A DNA stretch of 64,000 nt from Ceratobasidium sp. AG-K (GCA_037039685.1 JAWNGF010000013.1:1323001-1387000); one strand, 5' to 3'. Shown: positions 20,156 to 30,639, counted from the first letter of the stretch. The notes: a model not told the origin generated them from the letters alone. Made by a program: numbers and translations.

Positions 20156-22763
20156 ATGGACCCTACAAGACCCTCCTCAAGAGCGGAAATGGAACAGTTA
20201 CACTCACGGATACAGGAGGTACGAATGAACCCAGCACAAAGGGCTAGACCTCCACCCAAATTTACGGAATCATTGAGACCACGACAATGGTCTAGACCAC
20301 CTAGCGCGGGAAATGTCCCAGGAGGCTTAGGAAACATTGGGGAAAACTTGGCCAAAGTAGAAGACACTACACCGGGAACAATAACAATACCCAACACAAC
20401 GGGAACTGAGCCACCAGCGCCAATAACAATAACTGTCCCAATCATTGAATCACCACAAGCTGAATGAAAGATACAGATTGTCGGTGACCAACCAAGAAAT
20501 GTCACACCAGGTCCTTCACATCCCAGGATAACCATACAAAGGTCACCACTTACTTTCTCAACAATCCATCACAAATCCAATAGCAGCAATACAGAAAACC
20601 CTATGCCAAGACTTGACTATGTAAAGGGAGACAACACTTCTTCAGTACCATCTAGGTCAGTATAGTGCACCAGTGCAAGTGGGTCAATTGATACAACATC
20701 AATTGATAGAACTATCCAAAGGAACCAGCAAGTTGTCAACACGGAAGGCAGAGAAGTGGAAGTCTTCCAGGCCATCTACAACAGAATACAGAGAGAATAC
20801 ATGGAAAACAACGCGATCATGGAAGCAAGAATTGAGACCCTGGAAAGAAGATGGGACACTCAAATTGCTGACAGAACTAACTCCTTACAGATACTTGAAC
20901 GTATTGGGCGACAAACCAAAGATACAGTCAATACCTTCTTAGAAAGGATTGGGATTGTAGAAAATGTAATGCAGCAAGTCCAGAACCAAATGGACACAGC
21001 AACAAACACTATGGAACAAATTGACCAAACAACTGGTTGTCATCAAGCAGGTATCAATCTGTCTATCAACGGACAAAATACCCGACTAGGAACAATGGAG
21101 GCAACAATCCAAGCCCTGCAAAGGGAATACCAAACCACTATGGAAGCCCAACAACTAGCACTACTCGCCATGGCTACACACATTGGAAGGACAGAAACAA
21201 CCGTAGACCAAATCGCGCTTGACGTCCAAAACATTGGCGAGCAACAAATGGACAATAGAGACAAGCGACGCTCACAGGAAAGTAGGAGAACACCACCTCC
21301 TCCCAACCCTCCACTTCCTCCCTCATCGCGCTTGGGTCATGGACGGGGTGGACCAAGAAGAGTGCCCAGTCCATCATCGTCCCCATCCCCTCCATCTTTC
21401 CATGTGGAAAATCAATCAGGACATCAAGTGCAGCAAAGGGACCAAACAATCATCATCCAGACTCAGGGAGGAAACAGAGGTGGACCATCATCTAAACAGA
21501 AAATGCCAAAACCCTTTGATGGAACAAGAGGAACAGCTGCTGAAACTTTTCTCTCACAAATGAAGGCCTACTTCCACATCAATGAAAACTACTACGACAC
21601 CGATCTTAGCAAAATTGCCGCCTTCTTGATCAATGTGAAAGAAGGACAACCAGCAAATTGGGTACAACCCACCCTGAACGCCTATAACGATTGACGTCCC
21701 CATCTTTGGCTCACAAGCTGGGATGAACTACAGACGGCTTTTATTGAACAATGGATGGATCCGGCTAAACGACTAGATGCCAAAACTAAACTACAGAAGC
21801 TCTACCAAAACAAGAGCATGTTGGAATACATCACAGACTTCTGCCTTCTACAGCAAGACGTAGAATGGAACAAAGACGCCCTCATCTGTTGTGAGCCAGC
21901 TCCCTCCATTGTCTCTTCTGTTGTCTTGCCCGCCTGTGTCCTCCTTTGTGTTGTGTTTCTGTTTCCGTTTGCCGCATTGCCACCTTCTTGTGGTTCTTTC
22001 CGTTACACTGCGTAACGCGGCTGTGCTTTGTACGAGTCATGTCTGTTCATACAGCATGACTCACATGGACACTCCTGACTGGCTGTTATGTATGACTTGT
22101 GTGGCTGCGCCTTGTATGACTTGGCCACTTTCTGAATATATATAGAGGACCAACAAGCCTGGTAACCCCAGCTTGTTTTGTCTCATCAAAACATCCCTTT
22201 GAGTGACACTTAGAACCACCCCTACCCGCAAGAGCCTACAGACACTTAAGTGTGTTGCGGTTCAAGAGGTCACTTAGGTCTTAGTGCCGTCCACTCTCCA
22301 TTGTGGCTTGTCTCATAGCCACCAAGAAGAAGCTTACAACATCATCGCACGCTTCTGACATGGCCTGCAACATACCATCAAACAGGAACTCATAAGGGAA
22401 GAAATGTGCAACTACAACTGCCATAATGCAAGGACCTTGCACAATTGGATGCAGCTCGCACTCCAGGCCAAGCAACTGAATCCGACGAAATTGGATAAAG
22501 GAAAACAGAAGGATCAAAGGAAACCTCAAGGTCCAAACGCCAGTGGAAATACTACTATCATCCAAGTACCCAATGAAGAAAAGGAACACCGCAAGAAGGA
22601 GAACCTGTGCATCAAATGTGGCAAACCTAACCATATGATGAAGGATTGCTGCACAGGATGGGCCTACGTCGACAAAGGGAAACAACCAATCAAAGGAAAA
22701 GCGGCAGAAGTCTCTGCTACCATTGAAGAAGTAGTCTCAACTGCCTCAGAGTCGGAAAACTAG
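20156..22763 (+). pseudogene. Gag of element D, interrupted by a solo LTR
   Basis: Starts MDPTRPSSRAEMEQ at 20156 and reads in one frame, with stops near 20465, 20660 and 21692, to 21886. The solo E LTR (21887-22341) intervenes, and the same frame resumes to SESEN-stop at 22763. It shows long helical segments (NSLQILERIGRQTKDTV), a capsid segment GTRGTAAETFLSQMKAYF and a zinc knuckle CIKCGKPNHMMKDC near 22615. Layout is the same as in gag of B. Confidence 0.85.
21887..22341 (+). repeat. Solo LTR of family E in element D gag
   Basis: 455 bp, TGTTGTGAGCC to CTTACAACA, flanked by TCATC at 21882-21886 and 22342-22346. The gag frame is continuous once 460 bases are discounted. Confidence 0.95.
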
Positions 22764-22768
22764 ATAGG

Positions 22769-23183
22769 TGTCATGAGCTGACTAAGCTCAGACATTTTAT
22801 TCCGATTTTATATCTTTTTTTCCGAACACTTTCCTTTTTTGGTACAAATGTCCTCTGGCGCTTAACTTGTATCATGTGATGTATTTGTCTTTTCATTTGA
22901 TATTAGTAGTGCTTCTGGAACTTCCAGAATGTCGAGTCATACCTCTTATCTCGCTTATCATCGGTTGTACTCGGCTTTCCCACACTGATAGATGATGACG
23001 TGGCCTTGATCTCACATGTATATAAACCCAGAGGTCAAGCCAGTTAACGACAAGGCTTGACCTCCTCTCCACTAGGACTTGCTCAATCAAATCCCCTAAC
23101 TATCACTATTCCTTGGGTTCTAAGACTTGTCTAAGTCGAACCCCTTAACCTTTATATATACCTAATTTACCCAAGTCGGGACA
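22769..23183 (+). repeat. 5' LTR of element F1
   Basis: 415 bp, TGTCATGAGCTGAC to CAAGTCGGGACA. TATA box 23019-23026, then an 11 bp-arm hairpin GAGGTCAAGCC/GGCTTGACCTC (23031-23041, 23054-23064). Confidence 0.95.
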
Positions 23184-23185
23184 TT

Positions 23186-23197
23186 AGGTCAAGCCTT
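23186..23197 (+). other. Self-priming site of element F1
   Basis: AGGTCAAGCCTT, two bases after the LTR, is perfectly complementary to AAGGCTTGACCT at 23052-23063, which lies 33 bp after the TATA box start. The bases differ from those of D and E but the pairing is kept. Confidence 0.75.
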
Positions 23198-23437
23198 TTA
23201 AAAAGCATCAGCCTCAAAGCTCCTGCTTTTTCCACCAAGTAGATAGAACGTACACGGGAAAACAGGCATAGTACAACGGACGAAGAGCTATACTTGATAT
23301 AGACCAGTAGTCCCACGTCGCTATATGCTGTCAGTGAACCCAATCGTTATCCTCTTTCGGGTCATAGCGGCTTTAGTCAGCTAAATACACCCTTACTCTG
23401 TTATACACTGTCACTATCACGCCCGCCCAAGGCTGTT

Positions 23438-23471
23438 GATAACTGATAAGATCAGATAAGGAGTATATAAA
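23438..23471 (+). promoter_or_regulatory. Internal promoter-like segment with three GATA sites and a TATA box
   Basis: TGATAAC (23437-23443), TGATAAG (23444-23450) and AGATAAG (23454-23460) precede GTATATAAA (23463-23471), about 280 bp inside the element. HGATAR is the site of fungal GATA factors such as AreA/Nit2. In F2 the TATA box and two of the three sites are kept (about 46081-46110, minus). Confidence 0.45.
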
Positions 23472-23689
23472 GCAAAAGCTTAGCGTCTAGCACCCTTCAC
23501 ATCCAAATCAACATCTCGAGGAAGCCAGATCCTCTCAAGCGAAACTGGAAAGTGGTCGGAGCACCACCCAAGTTAACACTCTCATCCATCAAGAATTCCA
23601 TCAACCTGTCGTTTCCATCAGTACGCACTAAAAAGGAACTAATTAGTAACTAACTAATTAACCTTAAAAGTGTTCCCCGCATTTTTTAG

Positions 23690-24284
23690 CCTCTGCGAAG
23701 CAGTCTTTAGACTAAAGGACTTCGTACTTGATCTAGACACCAAAGTCGACAAATTAAACAGTCGAATTGAAGTGCTAGAAGAAGATCAAGTTGAACAAGC
23801 AGAGGATTTAAGGGTCGAACGTACCAGAAACGACGAAAACCACAATCAACTCGAAGCCGATTATCAATCCCTCCATTCAAGGCTTGAGTTCATCGAAATT
23901 AACCTCGACAATACAAACAAGCAACAAGCCGATCAAGATCGTGTCCAAAGCATAAATCTAGCGGACACTAATATCGAAGTTGAGCGATTGCAAGAACAAA
24001 CCCGTGTCCTGATCGAAAACTGTGACCAACTTATAAAAATCCAAGAAAAACACACTCGAAAGGTCGAAAATCTCATCAGCAACAACAAACGTCAGTGGCG
24101 TACTATCGAAACCCTTAAAGACAAAATCAAGGGCAAATACTGTCATCAAGCAGCAGAAGTGCGTATTCCTATTAATCAGGATTACCGCCTTCTAAATCAC
24201 CTTAATACTATCGCACCCAACCCTTTTCAGTGGGACCAAGACCTCGACTCACACAGGAACAACACAGGGAACAACTTAGACTAG
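23690..24284 (+). CDS. Leader ORF of element F1, coiled coil without methionine
   Basis: An open frame of about 200 codons containing no ATG at all. It is rich in Glu, Gln, Asn and Leu with heptad character (VDKLNSRIEVLEEDQVEQAE; LIENCDQLIKIQ), predicting a long coiled coil. The frame is kept in F2 (45861 to about 45290, minus) except for one TGA. A strong 3' splice-site-like CATTTTTTAG ends at 23689, preceded by TAACTAACTAAT, so this may be an exon joined to an upstream start. A helical Gag extension is possible. The small ORF 24230-24481 overlaps its end. Confidence 0.45.
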
Positions 24285-24481
24285 AGTCCCTAAAACTCTT
24301 TATTGAAGACGTTCATCGTAACTACATATACAAACAGTACGACGAACTAGGAGTAATCAACGCGTTGTTCTTGGAAGACGAAAATCTTGAATTGATATTT
24401 TTGAGAAGTTTGCGCATCATTAAAGACAGAAGGGTTCAAAGAAGAATCTGTGATATTTTGTACGGTCTGGGATCCCAATAA
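24230..24481 (+). CDS. Small ORF overlapping leader ORF, element F1
   Basis: 83 residues (MGPRPRLTQEQ to LYGLGSQ). The part LFIEDVHRNYIYKQY followed by RRICDILYGLG is closely kept in F2 (45322-45071, minus), with conservative changes only, in the same position and frame relation. No domain is recognised. It ends 25 bases before the gag ATG and could be an exon continuing from the coiled-coil ORF. Confidence 0.4.
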   Translation: MGPRPRLTQEQHREQLRLESLKLFIEDVHRNYIYKQYDELGVINALFLEDENLELIFLRSLRIIKDRRVQRRICDILYGLGSQ

Positions 24482-24506
24482 ATCTACCTGTTTTCCCCAC
24501 TCCGAT

Positions 24507-25403
24507 ATGTCAAGAGCCCCATCACCGAGTCAAGGGGGATTTACCCAAATCTCAGCGACATCCAGACCCGAGGTAGTTGCACATGCAATCAATGCCTTAA
24601 TAGACGAAGTGCGAAAAATTAACGGTCATATTAATGCCTTAAATGGTATCACCTCTACCCTAGAACAGGGGATCGACAATAACATTGCAGACATCCACGC
24701 AATTCAAAATCAAACTGCACAAATTGCACCCCTTCACCAATTAATGAATGCAGTGTCTCAGTCACTTGCAAACTTAGGGGCAACACCCTCCACCACCGCG
24801 TCAACAACCACCCCAGGATACAAACTCAAAATGCATCCCCCAGAAGAATTTTCTGGAGATGTAGATAAATTTGACGAGTTTAAGTCGCAATGTACCTTGT
24901 ACATAAATCATACGTCGCCACAAGCAACCACAGAACAAAAAATCACTTATATCATGGGTTATTGCAAGGGGCCTGCCTATGTATGGATGCAACCTGGAAT
25001 TGATGTAGACACAGCAAGAAGGGGAGCAACAAATTGGCTACACAACATGGATGAATTCTGGAACAAAATGCAAGCTAGGTTTGGCGATGTTCACAAGATC
25101 GACCGATATAGACAATTATACAAGAAATTGATCCCTTTTGGAGCAATTCAAAGAGACACCCAAACCAGTAACCTCAACGCTCCTACCATCCAAACACCCA
25201 AACCGTCCACTCCTGCTAAAGACCCTAATGCAATGGATCTTGATGGAAAAGGAAAAGGACCAATGATCTGCTTCACCTGCGGCGGTAAGGGACACTCAGC
25301 AAGAGTCTGTCCTTCCAAGAACACAGCGTCAGGGTTTGAAGCCCAGATTGAAGAAATCTCTTCAGACATCGAATCGGGAAAAGACGTCACCGAGGCTTAT
25401 TAA
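24507..25403 (+). CDS. Gag of element F1, internally deleted
   Basis: 298 residues from MSRAPSPSQGG. It holds a helical N-terminal part, a capsid N-terminal segment (MHPPEEFSGDVDKFDEF, YIMGYCKGPAYVWMQPG) and a zinc knuckle CFTCGGKGHSARVC near the end. Compared with F2 gag (43694-45046), exactly 456 bases (152 codons) are absent between LYKKL and PFGAIQ. This removes the capsid C-terminal part and half of the WxDG module while keeping frame. Gag would assemble particles; whether this short form can is doubtful. Confidence 0.85.
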   Translation: MSRAPSPSQGGFTQISATSRPEVVAHAINALIDEVRKINGHINALNGITSTLEQGIDNNIADIHAIQNQTAQIAPLHQLMNAVSQSLANLGATPSTTASTTTPGYKLKMHPPEEFSGDVDKFDEFKSQCTLYINHTSPQATTEQKITYIMGYCKGPAYVWMQPGIDVDTARRGATNWLHNMDEFWNKMQARFGDVHKIDRYRQLYKKLIPFGAIQRDTQTSNLNAPTIQTPKPSTPAKDPNAMDLDGKGKGPMICFTCGGKGHSARVCPSKNTASGFEAQIEEISSDIESGKDVTEAY

Positions 25404-25438
25404 GGAGCCAAGTACTCAGTGATATATTAGCTAGTAAT

Positions 25439-28400
25439 ATGGATGAACTAGAAATCATGTCAATATCAAATGAAAACCAATTATACCTTGATTTCACTGC
25501 TCATCCACTAGCTACGGCTCCTGGTTCTAAGTCAGTTAACAGATCAAAAAGATTCTCTGGACAAGCACTTCTTGACTGCGGCGCAACCTCCTGTTTCATC
25601 AACCCTTCCCTAGCAAAAGAGGCAAACCTTCCCCTGTTCCAACACGAAAAACCCAAGACTCTGCGAGTTATAGACGGACGAGAAGTCTCGTCTGGAAAAG
25701 TCACCCACTATACCAAATTTAAACTTGTCATGGGAACACATTCCAGCGAAATAGAATGTCATGTTACAAACATTGGAAGACACCCTATCGTACTCGGAAT
25801 GTCATGGCTCAAGAAACATAACCCACAAATTAATTGGAAAAATAGGACAATTGCATACACAAGCGAATTCTGCTCAAAAAACTGCCTAGAAGTCCCATCT
25901 ACGCTCCAAATCGCAGCAGAAGCTACATTACCAGAGGAATACAAAGAGTTCGCAGATGTGTTCGACGAGTCCAGATTAGAGGAACTCCCACCTCACAGGC
26001 CAACTGACATTACGCTCGACCTCCTACCAGAAGCTAAACTAAAGCATGGCCCTATTTACAAAACATCCCCAGCTGAAGACAAAGAAATGAAGAAAGTACT
26101 AGAAACCCTTATCCGAAGGGGACACATTCAGATTTCTAAGTCTCCTTTGGCTTCCCCAGTTCTGTTTGTCAAAAAACCACATCCAGAAGATCCAAACAAC
26201 CCAGAATTACGCTTTTGTGTTGACTATAGATATGTGAATTCGCTATGCAAATTCAACGCAAGTGGAATACCTCTATTGGACCAATGGTTAAGGGCCCTGG
26301 AAGGATTTGTCATTGGCACCACTCTAGACTTGGCACAAGGATTCCATCAAACTCGAATAGCAGCAGGCCATGAATGGAAAACAGCATTCAAAACTCAATA
26401 CGGCATGTACGAATGGAAGGTCATGCCCTTCGGTCTCAAAAACGCTCCATCAAGCTTCCAGTCCCTAATGAACTCTATATTCAGGGACATTATGGGGGTT
26501 TTTGTACTCGTATACATTGATGATATCTTTGTTTTTTCCAAACGAGTCGAAGATCATCCAGGACACGTGAAAGAGGTGCTGAGAAGACTAAGGGAACACA
26601 AGCTGATTGCGAAATTGAGGAAATGCAAGTTCCACCAAACCAAACTGGACTGGGTAGGATTGGTCATTTCCAATAAAGGAATCGAAACGGATCAGGAAAA
26701 GGTCACGGCGGCTATGAATTGGAAAGCTCCCAAAAATGTCAAACAAGTTCAAGAATTCCTGGGATTCGTCAATTTCTATCGAAGATTCATTCAAGACTTT
26801 GCCGGCAAAGCCAGACCTCTGTACAACCTACTTAAGAAGGATCAAAAGTGGCAGTGGACAAGCAAAGAACAAGAGGCCATGAATGCACTAAAAGAAGCTC
26901 TTAAAGTCGCACCTGTGATGATGCAGCCCAATCAGAATAAGGAATTTTTCCTCGAGACAGATGCGTCGGGATTTGCCACAGGAGCAGTTTTATCTCAGAA
27001 GGATGAAGAAGGGAAATTACACCCTGTAGCTTTCCTTTCTAAATCATTAAATCCGGCTGAGCGAAACTATGACATTTTCGACAAAGAACTATTGGCAATA
27101 ATTAGAGCTTTCAAAGAATGGCGGCACTTACTTCAAGGCACAGAAAAAGCCGTTCAAGTGATAACAGATCACAAAAATTTGGAATACTTCTCATCATCCA
27201 AACAATTGAATCAACGCCAAATCCGCTGGATGAATTTCTTGGTAGACTTCAACTTCCAAATCTTGTACAGGCCAGGAAGCCTAAACAAAAAAGCAGACAT
27301 TCTCTTGAGGCGATATGACCTAGAACCTTTGGGGGGGGTAGAGAACCAAGTTCTCCTCAAACCAGACATTTTCATTTCGGCTATTACCCCTGACCAGGAG
27401 ATTAACGATCAAATCAGACAAGCAATCCTTGAAGATTCCAGATTAGAAGAAGCCCACAATAAGCTGAGAAACGGAGAAAAAGTCAAAGATTGGGAATACA
27501 GAGAAGGACTCCTAATGTTCAAAGGGAAGATCTTTGTCCCCAAGGATGAAACCATCAGAAACCTGATATTGGAATCACGCCATGACAATATTACAGCTGG
27601 GCATCCGGGACAAGCAAGAACATTGGAATTAGTTTCAAGAACTTACTACTGGCCAACCATGAAGAAATTTGTCAACTCTTATGTGTCACACTGCGAAACA
27701 TGCATTCGAATTAAACCATCAAACCAACTCCCCACAGGACTACTGCGTCCTTTACATATCCCTGAGAGACCCTGGGAAGAGATCTCCTATGACATGATTG
27801 TAGGGCTCCCAGAGTCAGAAGGATATGACGCAATTTTGACAGTAGTAGATTGGTTCTCCAAGATGGCACACTATCTCCCTTGCAAATCAACGGCCACAGC
27901 AGTAGACATAGCCAATATCTTCATTGCAAACATTTGGAAACTTCACGGCACCCCAAAAGCAACAGTCTCGGATAGAGGATCCACTTTCAATTCAAAGTTT
28001 ATTAGGCATCTGTACAAACGGTTGAACGTAAAACCTACCTTCAGCACAGCCTACCATCCAAGGACAGACGGACAGTCAGAACGAGCAAACCAAGTTGTTG
28101 AAATCTTTATCAGGGCTTTTGTCAACCATAGGCAAAACGACTGGGTGGCCCTGCTCCCTATGGCAGAATTTGCTTACAACAATGGGATCCAAGCATCCAC
28201 TGGCAAAACCCCTTTCCAAATCTGCCAGGGTTTCAACCCTAGAATGAACATCGGGGAAGAATCAGACTATACTGTTCCTGAAGCAGATGCCCATGCGGAA
28301 TTCCTGTTGAAAGGATATGACGAAGTCAAAGCTGCCCTCATCCTAGCAAATCAGTCCTTTAAATACTACTTTGATAAAGGAGCCAAAGAACCAGAAGAGA

Positions 28401-28837
28401 TAAACCCGGGGGATAAAGTCTGGCTTAATCATCAGAACATTTCCACAGACAGACCCTCAGTAAAACTCTCCCACAAAGTTTTAGGCCCTTACAAAGTAAT
28501 GGAAAAAGTAGGAACTCATGCCTTTAGACTGGAATTACCAAAATCAATGAAAGTTCATCCTGTCTTCCACGTCATGCTGCTCAAGAAATTCCACTCTGAT
28601 CCCCACGGCCGCGAACCCGCTCAACCACCCCCTATTGTCACACAAGATGGAGAAGAAGAATGGGAAGTCGAAGAGATCCTTAATTCCAAGAAAATCCGCC
28701 GCCAACTCCACTATTACGTTAAGTGGAAAGGATACTCTCATGCAGACAACTCTTGGCAGTCAAAGGAAGATCTCAAGAACGCTCCTGAACTGGTTGATAA
28801 ATTTCACAAACTCCACCCCACCGCGCCAGGCCCTTAG
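25439..28837 (+). CDS. Pol of element F1, intact protease-RT-RNase H-integrase-chromodomain
   Basis: 1132 residues without stop or frameshift, the same length as the F2 frame. Protease site LLDCGATSCF (D-C-G instead of D-S-G) at about residue 45. RT has TTLDLAQGF and VYIDDIFVFS; RNase H has ETDASGFATG, DKELLAI and TDHKNLEYF. Integrase shows the H-H-C-C finger (GHPGQARTLE, CETCIR) and all three catalytic acids in YDMIVGLP, SDRGSTF and GQSERANQ. The chromodomain ends the protein (YYVKWKGYSHADNSW). It starts with its own ATG 36 bases after the gag stop and in another frame, and ends just before the purine tract (GGAGGGGG). Confidence 0.95.
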   Translation: MDELEIMSISNENQLYLDFTAHPLATAPGSKSVNRSKRFSGQALLDCGATSCFINPSLAKEANLPLFQHEKPKTLRVIDGREVSSGKVTHYTKFKLVMGTHSSEIECHVTNIGRHPIVLGMSWLKKHNPQINWKNRTIAYTSEFCSKNCLEVPSTLQIAAEATLPEEYKEFADVFDESRLEELPPHRPTDITLDLLPEAKLKHGPIYKTSPAEDKEMKKVLETLIRRGHIQISKSPLASPVLFVKKPHPEDPNNPELRFCVDYRYVNSLCKFNASGIPLLDQWLRALEGFVIGTTLDLAQGFHQTRIAAGHEWKTAFKTQYGMYEWKVMPFGLKNAPSSFQSLMNSIFRDIMGVFVLVYIDDIFVFSKRVEDHPGHVKEVLRRLREHKLIAKLRKCKFHQTKLDWVGLVISNKGIETDQEKVTAAMNWKAPKNVKQVQEFLGFVNFYRRFIQDFAGKARPLYNLLKKDQKWQWTSKEQEAMNALKEALKVAPVMMQPNQNKEFFLETDASGFATGAVLSQKDEEGKLHPVAFLSKSLNPAERNYDIFDKELLAIIRAFKEWRHLLQGTEKAVQVITDHKNLEYFSSSKQLNQRQIRWMNFLVDFNFQILYRPGSLNKKADILLRRYDLEPLGGVENQVLLKPDIFISAITPDQEINDQIRQAILEDSRLEEAHNKLRNGEKVKDWEYREGLLMFKGKIFVPKDETIRNLILESRHDNITAGHPGQARTLELVSRTYYWPTMKKFVNSYVSHCETCIRIKPSNQLPTGLLRPLHIPERPWEEISYDMIVGLPESEGYDAILTVVDWFSKMAHYLPCKSTATAVDIANIFIANIWKLHGTPKATVSDRGSTFNSKFIRHLYKRLNVKPTFSTAYHPRTDGQSERANQVVEIFIRAFVNHRQNDWVALLPMAEFAYNNGIQASTGKTPFQICQGFNPRMNIGEESDYTVPEADAHAEFLLKGYDEVKAALILANQSFKYYFDKGAKEPEEINPGDKVWLNHQNISTDRPSVKLSHKVLGPYKVMEKVGTHAFRLELPKSMKVHPVFHVMLLKKFHSDPHGREPAQPPPIVTQDGEEEWEVEEILNSKKIRRQLHYYVKWKGYSHADNSWQSKEDLKNAPELVDKFHKLHPTAPGP

Positions 28838-28847
28838 GAGGGGGTAA

Positions 28848-29262
28848 TGTCATGAGCTGACTAAGCTCAGACATTTTATTCCGATTTTATATCTTTTTTT
28901 CCGAACACTTTCCTTTTTTGGTACAAATGTCCTCTGGCGCTTAACTTGTATCATGTGATGTATTTGTCTTTTCATTTGATATTAGTAGTGCTTCCGGAAC
29001 TTCCAGAATGTCGAGTCATACCTCTTATCTCGCTTATCATCGGTTGTACTCGGCTTTCCCACACTGATAGATGATGACGTGGCCTTGATCTCACATGTAT
29101 ATAAACCCAGAGGTCAAGCCAGTTAACGACAAGGCTTGACCTCCTCTCCACTAGGACTTGCTCAATCAAATCCCCTAACTATCACTATTCCTTGGGTTCT
29201 AAGACTTGTCTAAGTCGAACCCCTTAACCTTTATATATACCTAATTTACCCAAGTCGGGACA
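28848..29262 (+). repeat. 3' LTR of element F1
   Basis: 415 bp, nearly identical to 22769-23183 (one T/C difference seen, in GCTTCTGG versus GCTTCCGG). Followed by ATAGG target duplication. Confidence 0.95.
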
Positions 29263-29279
29263 ATAGGTGTCCTAGCACC

Positions 29280-30149
29280 ATGTCTAGTGATACCTCAAAC
29301 AAACCTCTATCAAATGTATATTACTGCAAAGCATCAAATGAATCACCCATGGTATATACAAAGATAGAGGGAATCACAGATAAAACACCAACACTCATTG
29401 ACTCAGGATCTACGAGAAACTTCATGGATATCAAGTATGCTAGGAGAAATAATCTCTCTCTCTCATCAAACTTCAAACTCCCAGAAGTGTCGAAATGATC
29501 AATGGAAAAACGGAGAAGGAAACTATACGCTTCCGGACTAAGGTCACCTTTGAGCTCCAAGGAAGAACCTTCATGCAAAAACTCTACTGCATGCCAACAG
29601 GAACACAACCTGTGATACTGGGAATGACGTGGCTAAAAGAAGTCAACCTGGATATTACATGGGCACCCTTTGAAATCAACTGGCGTGACAATTTTATCCA
29701 AGCTAAGGCAGCTAAATTGGAAGGCCTACCAGAAGAATTACAGGACTACCAAGACGTCTTTGATGAAGAAAAATATGACCAGCTGCCAGAACATAGGGAA
29801 TGGGATTGCACAATAGACCTCATCAAGGGAGCAGCACTGCCCAAACCCAGAAAGGCATACCCTCTTTCCCCAAATGAAAGAGAAGCACAGAAGCAATATG
29901 TGAAAGAGGAATTGGCTTCAGGAAGAATAAGGCCAAGTAAATCCCCTATTGCCGCCGGGGCCTTCTTTGTCAAAAAGGCACTAAAACTGGGACAAGCCAT
30001 ACCCAACCTCTGAACAGTGATAGACTACACCGGAATAAATGCTATAACAATAGCTGATCAATACCCTGTACCGCTTCTGGAAGAACTACTTGATATCTTC
30101 AAGAAAACTGGGGAAGAACATGACAAAGAACTTTTCATTTCTACCCTAG
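29280..30149 (+). pseudogene. Pol of element D, protease and start of RT
   Basis: Starts MSSDTSNKPLSNVYYC after the F1 insertion. The protease site LIDSGSTRNFMD is intact. A frameshift near 29495 moves the frame to MINGKTEKETIRF; then come GTQPVILGMTWL and the RT N-terminal region (RIRPSKSPIAAGAFFVKKA). A TGA at 30011-30013 follows, with DYTGINAITI beyond it. It breaks at ISTL where element E inserted; the next codons (DLKNGFWN) are at 37343 onward. Confidence 0.88.
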
Positions 30150-30617
30150 TGTCGTGAGCTAGCCCACTCCATCGGACTCGTCTTGCGTCTTGCCCTGCTG
30201 TTCTCTCTTTTGTTGTTCGTTTGTTTGTGTTTTGTCTTTTCCTGTGCCGTGTTGCCACGTCCATGTGGTTGTTCTGTTACATTGTGTAACGCAGCTGTGC
30301 TTTGTATGAGTCATGACTGCCTGTGCAGCATGACTCACTTGGACACTCCTGACTGGCTTTCTTGGTTGACTTGTGTGGCTGCGTCTTGTATGACTCGGCT
30401 GGGTTTCTGAATATATATAGAGGACCAACAAGCCTGGTAAGCCCAGCTTGTTTTGTCTTGTCAAAACATCCCCTTTGAGTGACACTTTGAACCACCCCTA
30501 CCCTCAAGAGCCTACAGACACTTAAGTGTGTTGCGGTTCAAGAGGTCACTTAGGTCTTAGTGCCGTCCACTCTCCATTGTGGCTTGTCTCATAGCCACTA
30601 AGAAGAAGCTTACAACA
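30150..30617 (+). repeat. 5' LTR of element E
   Basis: 468 bp, TGTCGTGAGCTAG to CTTACAACA. TGAGTCA at 30307-30313 and TGACTCA at 30331-30337, TATA box at 30411-30419, and start motif AGCTTGTTTTGT at 30445-30456. Confidence 0.94.
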
Positions 30618-30619
30618 TT

Positions 30620-30631
30620 ACAAAACAAGCT
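30620..30631 (+). other. Self-priming site of element E
   Basis: ACAAAACAAGCT, two bases after the LTR, is perfectly complementary to AGCTTGTTTTGT at 30445-30456. Compared with element D both partners have changed (GC to GT in the start motif, GC to AC in the site), keeping the pairing. Confidence 0.75.
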
Positions 30632-30639
30632 TATCAATC

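Larger units (their letters stand above)
22769..29262 (+). mobile_element. Gypsy element F1, young, pol intact
   Basis: Target duplication ATAGG at 22764-22768 and 29263-29267. The two 415 bp LTRs differ at one position I could find. Contents: self-priming site, internal promoter-like segment, two leader ORFs, gag with a 456 bp in-frame deletion relative to F2, and an uninterrupted 1132-residue pol. It sits between gag and pol of element D. Confidence 0.95.

Noticed and set aside
30183..30410. Cys/Leu-rich small ORFs inside E LTRs (also 36902-37135, 21755-22015 end)
   Set aside because: They lie wholly in LTR promoter sequence, recur only because the LTR is repeated, and have no domain.
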